Below, piece by piece: positions 8,122 to 15,893 of a stretch of DNA of 64,000 nt. This DNA comes from Bacteroidia bacterium. GTDB lineage: Bacteria; Bacteroidota; Bacteroidia; Flavobacteriales_E; Vicingaceae. The position numbers were made by a program, and so were the translations under genes. The stretch lies in assembly GCA_030433355.1 (NCBI GenBank), contig JAUIMG010000010.1, forward strand, positions 1 through 64,000. The letters run 5' to 3'. The first letter of the stretch is position 1. The number at the start of each line of letters is the position of its first letter. A model generated the notes under the pieces. The model was not told the origin of the DNA, ran no database searches, and was given only the letters and a program-made list of their open reading frames with translations.

Positions 8122-8545
8122 AAATGGAAAGAAGTAAAATATTTTCTGACTCAAGCATTGGAAATGAAATAGTTTATTTAAGAGCAATAGTTATTAAATG
8201 GATAGATTTTTATCCGTTACAACTGCTTTTCATTATTAAAATATGAGCATTGAAGAAGATTTAGAAAATCGAAGAATGTTTTCAATATAGAATTGAAGTA
8301 CTCTAGAAAGCAGGAAGCAGTTTGCTGAAGGTAGTTAAATTGCCATACATTTATTCCAAACCTAAAATATTTGAAAAGATTTGGCATATTCTTAAGAAGT
8401 ACTTTGGCAAGACGAAACCTATAGCCACTATATTTTCAGCAAATTTAGCTGATCCTATTATCAAGTTAGAGATGGAAGTAACTTCTCCTAAAAAAATTGC
8501 TATTTTGCTCCATAGTTAAAAATTACTTTTTAAAGCACCTCTCTG
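8122..8545 (+). other. stretch with only weak short frames
   Basis: A 40-codon frame (8124-8246) starts three bases after the acetyltransferase and overlaps by ATGA a 15-codon frame at 8243. A 65-codon frame at 8322-8519 starts only with TTG. None resembles a known protein. The coupled ATGA junction hints at decayed or very small genes, but base composition alone could produce these. Confidence 0.35.
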
Positions 8546-10630
8546 ATGACCAAATTGCTCTACTACATTTCTCTTGGAGTTTTGTTATTTCCAACTATCT
8601 TAAATGCACAACTTCAGAATTCATCTTTTCACAAACATGGAGTCCATATAGTTTCTGAAGAAAACTTCATAGAGGTGGTAGGTGCGAACTCCTCTTTTAT
8701 TGGAATTACTTTTACTAAAGATGTTAAATACTACATTCACAACAAAAAAGGAATAACCTACTTAAGTGATATTTCCCTCCCTGAATCTTACGATTCTTCC
8801 TTTATAGAACACTCGCCAAAAAGTAGAAATATCCAAGAAATACTCTCTGACTTAGAAGTAAATTATTTTAAAATAACAGCCAATAGAAAAAACGGAAGAA
8901 AGGAGCTTAGCTATGATCAAGAAATAGAAAATATACAAATGGTTAGACTTGATAACCGATATGGAGAATACAATAGAGTGCACTTTCAGGCAAAAGGTAT
9001 TAACATTGGTGACACCTTAGAAATAAGTTACTCTTACACAGTTCCTTTTAGGCAAAACTATTGGCATTTTTTATCAAATAGAATCTTTTTTAATAGTTCC
9101 ATTTTTAAAGAGTATTATACCATGCAAATTTCTTATCCTAAAAAGGTAAACGTAGAAATATTCCCAAGAAATGGTGCAATCCAAGATAGTATTCAAGAGA
9201 TAGGTAGTAATAAAATTTATCATTGGACCAAATCAAACTTAAAAGGAAATCTATTAGAGATTGATAGTAGGCCTTATACAGAACTCCCATATTTCATTTT
9301 AAGTATAAAGCCGTTGGACTACACTTATAATATGCCAGATTCATATATCCAAAAATACATGCCTACCTATGTAATTTATGCAGATAGAAGGGAATATGAA
9401 CAAATGAGTATTATACGTTCTATGGGCCAAGAAGTAAAAATGAAGCAATTTAACCTAATTCGAAAGTTTTATGACTTACATACAGAAAAAGAAGAAGTAG
9501 AAAACTATAAAAATTTAAACTTAAAGTCCCTAAAGAACTATATAGCCGATAGCTTAAAGTTTTTAAATGATATAAAGTATTTTGAAAATATAGATAATTA
9601 TAGCCCCAATATTGGTTCCCACTTGATGAAAGGTGAACTAAGGGATATTTCAAGATATGAAGCTTACGTTGCATTTATAGTTAAAATGAGATTGTCTTAT
9701 CTATGTGGTTATGCCGGAGATAAACGTTCAGGCTTGGTGGATGACGTTTTTTTTAGACCTATGGCAACCTCTGATTACTTTTTACTTCCAATTGGACCTG
9801 ATGGGAGAATGAGTTATATTTTACCTAAATCAGATGATTTTGGATATTATTTAAATGAATATCCTTTTTATTATGAGAATTCATTGGCTAGATTAACGCA
9901 CTTATCTGATTACAGAAATGAAGACAGACTTATAAAAACAGAATTGAGGCAACAAATAATGCCAGGAAGTAATTTTTTGGATAATACAAGAACTACAAGT
10001 GTAATGGCAAAAGTAAATTGTAGTGAAAAATCAATAGATTTCACTGCAAGAGTAAGTTTATCGGGTCAGTATTCTACCATGACTAGGGGTTTATATATGA
10101 AAAACTATAAAGATGAAACTGTAGATCCACTTTATCATAAAAAGTTATGGGAATTAAGTGAACCTGCAGTGTTGAAGAAAAACACAATAACTATTTTAGA
10201 GAAAGACTACCCTTTCAAAACAACTTTAGATGCTAACTATATATCAACCTCATCCATCAATATTCAGGCAGATACTGTGGAAATTTTAATAAAAGACCTT
10301 ATTAATCATATTACTAAAGCAAAAGCTTGCCAAGGTGAAAGAACGTTAAATTATTATCCAGATATTTTAGGAACAGATAATTATGTATATATGTTCCAAT
10401 TTGATAAAGCTGTAAAAATTGTAGAAACCAATTTAAATTTAAATGTAAAAAACTCCTTTGGTGAATACATACTACAAATTGACCAATTGACAGAATACTC
10501 AATAAAGCTAAGTAGTCATTTTAGTGTTTATAAAGAGTTAGTAGCTGTAAATGAATTTCAAGAGGTATGTGAAATTTATAATGCTATTGAAGAAAAAGCA
10601 CCAAAGAGTATTAGATTAATAAGGCAGTAA
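8546..10630 (+). CDS. secreted DUF3857/transglutaminase-like family protein
   Basis: A 694-residue protein with a signal peptide ending at about residue 21 (LNAQ). The region 40-300 resembles the DUF3857 beta-sandwich that precedes transglutaminase-like domains in Bacteroidota: a YDQEIENIQ segment, then VHFQAKGINIGDTLEISYSY. The second half is where a transglutaminase core would sit. I see no complete Cys-His-Asp set, though Cys residues occur near 389 and 492. It may be a non-catalytic relative. Assignment is by pattern only. Confidence 0.5.
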   Translation: MTKLLYYISLGVLLFPTILNAQLQNSSFHKHGVHIVSEENFIEVVGANSSFIGITFTKDVKYYIHNKKGITYLSDISLPESYDSSFIEHSPKSRNIQEILSDLEVNYFKITANRKNGRKELSYDQEIENIQMVRLDNRYGEYNRVHFQAKGINIGDTLEISYSYTVPFRQNYWHFLSNRIFFNSSIFKEYYTMQISYPKKVNVEIFPRNGAIQDSIQEIGSNKIYHWTKSNLKGNLLEIDSRPYTELPYFILSIKPLDYTYNMPDSYIQKYMPTYVIYADRREYEQMSIIRSMGQEVKMKQFNLIRKFYDLHTEKEEVENYKNLNLKSLKNYIADSLKFLNDIKYFENIDNYSPNIGSHLMKGELRDISRYEAYVAFIVKMRLSYLCGYAGDKRSGLVDDVFFRPMATSDYFLLPIGPDGRMSYILPKSDDFGYYLNEYPFYYENSLARLTHLSDYRNEDRLIKTELRQQIMPGSNFLDNTRTTSVMAKVNCSEKSIDFTARVSLSGQYSTMTRGLYMKNYKDETVDPLYHKKLWELSEPAVLKKNTITILEKDYPFKTTLDANYISTSSINIQADTVEILIKDLINHITKAKACQGERTLNYYPDILGTDNYVYMFQFDKAVKIVETNLNLNVKNSFGEYILQIDQLTEYSIKLSSHFSVYKELVAVNEFQEVCEIYNAIEEKAPKSIRLIRQ

Positions 10631-10669
10631 CTCAGATTCTAATTGTAAAGAGATTTCTACTTTAGCAAG

Positions 10670-11209
10670 ATGAAAATATTAGCCTTCGGAGCGAGCAACA
10701 GCAAAAGCTCTATAAACGCAGCATTTGCAAGCTATGCTGCCAATCAGATTGAAAATGCAGAAGTTAAGCTACTGGATTTAAATGATTATGAAATGCCTAT
10801 ATACAGCATTGACCGAGAAATGGAGAACGGTTTTCCAGAACTTGCTCTTAACTTTAAACAACACCTCAAAGACTGTGATGGCATTATTATTTCTTTTGCA
10901 GAGCACAATGGAGCATACACCACGGCATTTAAAAATATATTTGATTGGATTTCCAGAATAGAAAAAGATATTTGGGAATCTAAACCAATGCTTCTTCTTG
11001 CCACATCTCCAGGTGGAAGAGGAGCTAGCTCCGTTTTAGAAATGGCAGTGGGCAAAATATCTAGAATGAATTCTGCACCAATAGCTCACTTTTCCCTCCC
11101 TAATTTCTATGAAAATTTTAAAGATGGAAAAGTTATTGATAGTGAGTTGACTAATAGTTTAAAAGAAAAAATAAACTCACTAGTAATGAGTATTAAAGAA
11201 GCCAATTAA
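10670..11209 (+). CDS. NADPH-dependent FMN reductase
   Basis: A 179-residue flavodoxin-fold protein of the NAD(P)H-dependent FMN/quinone reductase family. GASNSKSSIN (7-16) is the phosphate-binding loop for FMN, AEHNGAYTTAFKNIFDW (about 80-96) is the signature loop that contacts the isoalloxazine ring, and TSPGGRGA follows. It reduces FMN, quinones or azo compounds in the cytoplasm. It lies 39 bases after the preceding gene and just before tRNA-Leu. Confidence 0.88.
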   Translation: MKILAFGASNSKSSINAAFASYAANQIENAEVKLLDLNDYEMPIYSIDREMENGFPELALNFKQHLKDCDGIIISFAEHNGAYTTAFKNIFDWISRIEKDIWESKPMLLLATSPGGRGASSVLEMAVGKISRMNSAPIAHFSLPNFYENFKDGKVIDSELTNSLKEKINSLVMSIKEAN

Positions 11210-11234
11210 AACTTTTATTTTTGTGCTTAGATAT

Positions 11235-11318
11235 ACCCCGGTGCTGAAATTGGTAGACAGGCATGGTTGAGGGCCATGTGTCCTTACGGACGTGCAGGTT
11301 CGAGTCCCGTTCGGGGTA
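11235..11318 (+). tRNA. tRNA-Leu(GAG)
   Basis: A cloverleaf with a long variable arm. The acceptor ACCCCGG pairs with TCGGGGT, the anticodon stem CATGG/CCATG encloses loop TTGAGGG with anticodon GAG at 11269-11271, the variable arm is GTCC-TTAC-GGAC, and the T loop is TTCGAGT. The discriminator is A, as expected for leucine. CCA is not encoded. The T stem shows one A-C mismatch. Confidence 0.93.
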
Positions 11319-11320
11319 CT

Positions 11321-11352
11321 GCGCTTTCGCTGAAGCTTCAGCGTAGCAAAGC
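11321..11352. repeat. GCTTTCGC/AAGCTTCAGC element, copy 2
   Basis: It directly follows tRNA-Leu. It contains the perfect palindrome GCTGAAGCTTCAGC, flanked by GCTTTC and GTAGCAAAGC, which also pair. The order of blocks matches the element at 4740-4770, so this looks like an interspersed repeat. Confidence 0.5.
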
Positions 11353-11382
11353 TTAATGATTCATGACAAATTGAGTTTTTTA

Positions 11383-11415
11383 AAAGCGAGCAAATAAGAA
11401 AGCTCGCTTTTTTTA
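11383..11415 (+). terminator. rho-independent terminator
   Basis: AAAAGCGAGC (11383-11392) and GCTCGCTTTT (11403-11412) form a 10-bp stem followed by more T. It ends the tRNA-Leu transcript. Confidence 0.85.
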
Positions 11416-11454
11416 TTCCTAAGCATTATGAGTATCTTGGACAATTAAGTTAAA

Positions 11455-12513
11455 ATGGGTTTGGAAGAAATAAATAAAATAGAATACAAGAAAAAGTTTT
11501 ATAAAATTAAAGCTCCTTTAAAGGTGCATTTAAAAAATTATGGGCGATTAACACAGCTTCCTATTGCTTATGAAGACTTAACAAATTACACAGAGTTAAT
11601 TCCGGTAACAGATCATAAAGGAAACCCTACACTTTGGTATAGTGCTTTATACTCTGGAGCTGACCTAGAAAGTCTCCAAAAACAATTAACCAGAATTTAC
11701 GAGCTTTTGGTTAATGATGGAGACCCTATCCCCTACTTAATTATAAGCGCAATAGAGTTTTGTTCTTTTGGTAATTCTAAGCCATTTAGAATTAAAGTAC
11801 TCAATGAAATCAATGATAATCATGATTACTATTATATCAAAAGAGCTGATGCATCTAGAATTTATGGTTTAGAATTGGAAGATATTTTTTCTCCGGATAA
11901 GGTATCTTATTTAGTAGATAAAGAAACTTTAATTGAAGAGCATATTGTTGGAATACCTTGCGACGAATTTATTCTAAAAAACAAAGAAGTTAAAATTGAA
12001 AATAGAACTCGCTTTGCTAAGGAGTTTGTAAAATTTAATGAACGTTGTTTTACTCGTTTATTAGGAGACATGAGAGCTTATAACTTTGTGGTAGAAATCA
12101 TTCAAGACTTTGACAATGTGCAATATAGGCTGCGAGCAATAGACTTTGATCAGCAAAATTTTGAAGGCAGAAAGTCTATCTATATGCCACAGTATTATAA
12201 AGACAATAAAGAGCTGGTAGAGTTAACTATAGAGTTATTTTCTCCCCGAATTGCTGAGCAATACATGAAAGAAGAAAGGGTAGCTATGAGGAAACGTTAT
12301 TATGCTTCCCAAAGAAGAACTAGAAGTTTGCTACGAATAATGAAGAAAGATATCCTATCTCTTCAGGAGCATATCAACCAACTTAAAAAAGAGCTTTCTG
12401 CCTATCATAAAGACAAAGAATTTTTAGGGCTAAAAACCATGGGAGATATACTAACTCTACATTTAGAAAAGAAATTAGGAATTGAGATTTTCCCAATCAA
12501 AAAGATTATTTAA
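11455..12513 (+). CDS. uncharacterised protein with kinase-like motifs
   Basis: I do not recognise a named family for this 352-residue protein. It has features of a protein or aminoglycoside kinase fold: Lys129 in YYIKRAD could be the ATP-anchoring lysine, EEHIVG (161-166) resembles a hinge, GDMRAYN (204-210) resembles the catalytic loop with Asp205 and Asn210, and IDFDQQ (229-234) resembles the DFG segment. The C terminus (270-325) is basic and helical. No signal peptide is seen. It converges with the patatin gene on the other strand, overlapping its end by four bases. Confidence 0.5.
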   Translation: MGLEEINKIEYKKKFYKIKAPLKVHLKNYGRLTQLPIAYEDLTNYTELIPVTDHKGNPTLWYSALYSGADLESLQKQLTRIYELLVNDGDPIPYLIISAIEFCSFGNSKPFRIKVLNEINDNHDYYYIKRADASRIYGLELEDIFSPDKVSYLVDKETLIEEHIVGIPCDEFILKNKEVKIENRTRFAKEFVKFNERCFTRLLGDMRAYNFVVEIIQDFDNVQYRLRAIDFDQQNFEGRKSIYMPQYYKDNKELVELTIELFSPRIAEQYMKEERVAMRKRYYASQRRTRSLLRIMKKDILSLQEHINQLKKELSAYHKDKEFLGLKTMGDILTLHLEKKLGIEIFPIKKII

Positions 12514-13271
12514 TCTTCAGCAAGAATCTTCATAGCAGCAGTATACCCCGACTCAATTAAGTTCTCCGCATTATTCAATCTAACCATACTAAATTTTGAT
12601 AAGTCAGGTTGTATTAAGATATCAGCTTGTCGGATCTGACTCTTAGAAGAATTTGCCAAAAGAAAGTGGAAACTATTAATTAATACACCTATTATATTTT
12701 TAGGCTTTTCAGAAACATGACTTGCATTCAAGTCGACAGCAATAATAGTTTTGGCACCCATTTCCTCTATGGTTGTAACAGGCACATTTTCAACAACGCC
12801 ACCATCTACTAATAATTGATTTTCAATTTCAATCGGTTCGAAAACACCAGGTATAGCAGTACTTGCCATCACAGCTTTAGAGACGGAACCTTTATTCAAA
12901 ACTACCTTCTTGCCACTTGCAATATTTGTTGCTACGATAGCTAATGGAATTTTAGAATCTTCAAAGCTTTTATCTCCGATATGCTTTTTTAAAAACTTCT
13001 CCAACTTACTGTTAGAAAAGGCACCATAAGTAGAAAAAGATATACCTGCTATATTCTGCCAGCTCGTTTCAATAGCTAGATTATTCAAATTGTCTAAGTC
13101 TTCATCAAAACAATAAAGACTAGCAATTAAACTTCCTATGCTGGTTCCAGCAATCCAACCAATTTCAATATTCTTCTCTTTCAAGGCTTTTAATACTCCA
13201 ATATGTGCAATTCCTAATGCAGCACCCCCCCCTAGAGCTAATCCAACCTTCCCTTCTATTTTTTTACTCAT
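12510..13271 (-). CDS. patatin-like phospholipase (RssA-type)
   Basis: A 253-residue serine hydrolase of the patatin family, which cleaves acyl groups from lipids with a Ser-Asp dyad. GGGAALG (14-20) forms the oxyanion hole, GTSIG (42-46) has Ser44, and DGG near 156 has the Asp. The start at 13271 overlaps the upstream stop by 8 bases and begins MSKKIEG just before the fold; a start at 13322 would overlap by 59 bases and adds a nonconserved leader. It is last in an operon with mscS and corA. It probably acts on membrane lipids in the cytoplasm. Confidence 0.85.
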   Translation of the reverse strand: MSKKIEGKVGLALGGGAALGIAHIGVLKALKEKNIEIGWIAGTSIGSLIASLYCFDEDLDNLNNLAIETSWQNIAGISFSTYGAFSNSKLEKFLKKHIGDKSFEDSKIPLAIVATNIASGKKVVLNKGSVSKAVMASTAIPGVFEPIEIENQLLVDGGVVENVPVTTIEEMGAKTIIAVDLNASHVSEKPKNIIGVLINSFHFLLANSSKSQIRQADILIQPDLSKFSMVRLNNAENLIESGYTAAMKILAED

Positions 13272-13800
13272 CTGTTTTAATTGAAATTCCTCTTGTAGTA
13301 AATGAAACTCCTTGTTGTCCATTGGTAGAAATCATAACAGCCTCGAAGATTGGTTTCACTTTCGTAGAAGTAGAGCCCCAATTAATTATAAAGTTAGCCC
13401 CTGTTCCTCCACTAGTATCTTTTTCTTCAATAACATATTCTACAGACTGCATTGGCTTTAATTCAATTGGATTTGTAATAAATGATCTTATTTTAATTCC
13501 TTTTGAATTGTAGTAATCTACCTCATGCACATAAATTGAATGATCAAAACTTGTATTTCTTAGACTTAAAGTAGCTGTTAAGTTAAACCGTACATCTTTT
13601 GTTTGACTATAGATATCAGAATATATAGGAACGTAAGTGGTGTCTAAATAAGTCAAGCTATCGGGCTCATGATTAGCTATTGCAGCTTCAAATTTATCTT
13701 GGTTCTTTTTATTAAGATTTGGATTTGTAGTACATGAAACTACCAAGACAATTAATACAAACAAGTTCAGATAAATAAATTTCTTCTTTTTTAAAACCAT
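13264..13800 (-). CDS. DUF3124 family lipoprotein
   Basis: A 178-residue lipoprotein. The signal ends in VVSC with the lipidated Cys at about 23. The body contains TYVPIYSDIY, LTATLSLRNT and HEVDYYNSKG, the pattern of the DUF3124 family, a beta-rich domain of unknown function. The acidic surface signal is absent after Cys, so it probably faces the periplasm. It overlaps corA by 10 bases and patatin by 8 bases, implying translational coupling between all three. Confidence 0.75.
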   Translation of the reverse strand: MVLKKKKFIYLNLFVLIVLVVSCTTNPNLNKKNQDKFEAAIANHEPDSLTYLDTTYVPIYSDIYSQTKDVRFNLTATLSLRNTSFDHSIYVHEVDYYNSKGIKIRSFITNPIELKPMQSVEYVIEEKDTSGGTGANFIINWGSTSTKVKPIFEAVMISTNGQQGVSFTTRGISIKTDE

Positions 13801-14858
13801 CTCTTCTTCTTAAAATAAAAAATCATTAAGAATACTAAACAAACAACTAACAACCAGAAATAATAGTAACCGTTCTCCATCTTCAACTCAGGAATTACCT
13901 CGAAATTCATCCCATAAATACCTGCAACAAAGGTAATGGGAATAAATATGGTTGAAATTATAGTAAGTAATTGCATAACCTGATTCATCCTATTACTTAC
14001 CTCTGTATGATACAACTCCATTATACTTGTTATCATTTCTCTTTGACTGTCTCCAGACTCCATCAACTGGAGTAAATGGTCATATACATCTCTAATAAAG
14101 TTCTTAGTATCCGAAGATATTAAAGGGCTATCTTCTTTATAAAAGGAAGAAACTGCTTCTCTCAAAGGCATAGTCATTCTTCTTATTTTTATCAAAGTCT
14201 TTTTTACTTTCTGAATCTCTTTTAGCAATTCAGGAGTAGCAGATTCTAAGACTAACTTCTCAAGCTCTTCTGTTCTTTCTGTTATACTTTCGGAAACTAA
14301 AAAATAATTATCTACAATAGTATCGACCAGCCTGTAAAAGAAATAATCAGCAGGCTTAACTCTCAACAGCCCTTTATTTTCTCTTAAACGATCTCTTAAT
14401 GGCTCAAACAAATCTCCTTCCTTCTCTTGAAAAGAAATAACAAACTTATCGCCTAGTATTATTCCTACCTGTTCTGATATTATATCATTCCCTTGAGGCG
14501 ATACTCCAAGCATCTTTAGGTTAAAATACAAACGATTTCCATGGTCCTCAAACTTTGGTCGAACATAAGTATTCATAATCTCTTCTAACAATAGTGGATG
14601 CAATTGTGCTTGCTTTCCGATCTCTTCAATAAGCTCTTTATCATGCACGCCATCCACATTTATCCAAGTAGTGTGAGAAGAATGTAAATGCTTTTCAATA
14701 TCCTCAACCTTACAGTTTTGAAGCTCTTCAAATGCATCTTTGGAAAAATTAAAAATAGAAATAACAGCCTTTTCCATTTTTCTCTTACCAACATGAACTA
14801 AGGCTCCTGGTGGCAAACCAATTTTAGAAGATATTTTTGCTTGGTCTAACTTTGTCAT
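13791..14858 (-). CDS. corA: CorA family magnesium/cobalt transporter
   Basis: A 355-residue CorA channel: a large cytoplasmic alpha/beta and coiled part (1-290), then two membrane helices at the C terminus. The selectivity motif YGMNF follows the first helix, and the basic tail FKKKRWF closes it. It takes up Mg2+ (and Co2+ or Ni2+) as a pentamer in the inner membrane. The ATG at 14858 lies 7 bases after the mscS stop; a TTG at 14894 would overlap mscS and is less likely. Confidence 0.92.
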   Translation of the reverse strand: MTKLDQAKISSKIGLPPGALVHVGKRKMEKAVISIFNFSKDAFEELQNCKVEDIEKHLHSSHTTWINVDGVHDKELIEEIGKQAQLHPLLLEEIMNTYVRPKFEDHGNRLYFNLKMLGVSPQGNDIISEQVGIILGDKFVISFQEKEGDLFEPLRDRLRENKGLLRVKPADYFFYRLVDTIVDNYFLVSESITERTEELEKLVLESATPELLKEIQKVKKTLIKIRRMTMPLREAVSSFYKEDSPLISSDTKNFIRDVYDHLLQLMESGDSQREMITSIMELYHTEVSNRMNQVMQLLTIISTIFIPITFVAGIYGMNFEVIPELKMENGYYYFWLLVVCLVFLMIFYFKKKRWF

Positions 14859-14865
14859 TTCTTTG

Positions 14866-15726
14866 TTATTCTTTCTTCGCGTCTTTGTAGACAATGGTGC
14901 GGTATGGGAATGGAATTTCTATACCCTCCTGATCAAATCTCTCTTTTATCGACTTGTTCAAATCAAAATGCATCATTCTTGCTTTGACCAAATTACTGCT
15001 CCATACATTAGCTCTCAGGTTGACAGAACTATCTCCAAAGCCAATTACTTGAACTTTCACTTTTGGAATTCCTTCTTTTATTTCTTTCTTAGTTCTTGTA
15101 TCTAGACAATCAGGATGTTTTTCTGCTTCTTCTCTTATTACTTTTATAGCAGCATCAATATTCGTATCATAACTAACTCCAATTACAACAAATTCGCAAA
15201 TCCGTTCATCCTCAATGCTACTATTGATAATAGTTTCATTGCCCATAGTTGAATTGGGGATAATAATCCTTCTATTTTCCCAATCTGTAATAACGGTATG
15301 CCTTAAGGTAATATCTTCTACAAGCCCAAAAAAGTCTTTACCAACAGAAATAATATCTCCAACTCGGTAAGGCTTAAACATCACAATAAAAATACCACTG
15401 ATAATATTAGCGAATGCCTGCTGAGCAGCAAAACCAAGTATGGCAAGAAAAACTCCTGCTCCTGCAAACATAGCGATTGCTATTGATTTAAGCCTTGGTA
15501 CAAGCATTATGATAGCAGCAAAAGCCATAATCCATATGATCAAGCTCATTGCATTTTGAAAAAACTTATACCTTGTTGGGTCTACTTTTAATTTTTCCGA
15601 AGCAGTATTGAACGACCTATTCATCAACCACGATAATAGGCGATTAAGAGTTATTGCGGTTAGAATTATTCCTATAATTATGAATAAGTTCTTTTCGTCA
15701 ATTAAAAATGATTCTATTGATTCCAT
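14866..15726 (-). CDS. mscS: small-conductance mechanosensitive channel (MscS family)
   Basis: A 286-residue MscS channel. Three membrane helices occupy about residues 10-125, with the pore helix AMFAGAGVFLAILGFAAQQA rich in Ala and Gly, followed by the beta domain (GDIISVGKDFFGLVEDI, residues about 125-150) and the alpha/beta domain. It releases solutes on osmotic downshift. It is the first gene of a four-gene operon with corA, a DUF3124 lipoprotein and a patatin, and a -7 box lies about 12 bases upstream. Confidence 0.92.
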   Translation of the reverse strand: MESIESFLIDEKNLFIIIGIILTAITLNRLLSWLMNRSFNTASEKLKVDPTRYKFFQNAMSLIIWIMAFAAIIMLVPRLKSIAIAMFAGAGVFLAILGFAAQQAFANIISGIFIVMFKPYRVGDIISVGKDFFGLVEDITLRHTVITDWENRRIIIPNSTMGNETIINSSIEDERICEFVVIGVSYDTNIDAAIKVIREEAEKHPDCLDTRTKKEIKEGIPKVKVQVIGFGDSSVNLRANVWSSNLVKARMMHFDLNKSIKERFDQEGIEIPFPYRTIVYKDAKKE

Positions 15727-15737
15727 AGCTATTGAGC

Positions 15738-15745
15738 CAAAAATA
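15738..15745 (-). promoter_or_regulatory. -7 promoter box upstream of mscS
   Basis: On the minus strand the sequence reads TATTTTTG, matching TAnnTTTG, and lies 11 bases before the mscS ATG. No -33 TTG at 19 bases is seen, and the leader would be very short, so this is tentative. Confidence 0.3.
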
Positions 15746-15893
15746 AGTCAATTTTCAATAGATTGAGAATTCTATGCCAACTAAGATTCAAAATCTAAAA
15801 ATGATTTTAACACTATAGTTTTCAAAACTTTACTTTTCCATACAATTAAGTTACAGCAAAAACATGACCTTTAATTTGCATAAACACATCCAA

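Noticed and set aside
8322-8519. 65-codon frame starting with TTG
   Set aside because: Only a TTG start, no motif and no recognisable domain; kept only as part of the weak region at 8122-8545.
13322-13322. Upstream start for the patatin gene
   Set aside because: It would overlap the DUF3124 gene by 59 bases and adds a leader outside the fold; the ATG at 13271 gives a normal coupled overlap.
13205-13513. Plus-strand frame across the patatin and DUF3124 junction
   Set aside because: It is an opposite-strand shadow of two well-supported genes.
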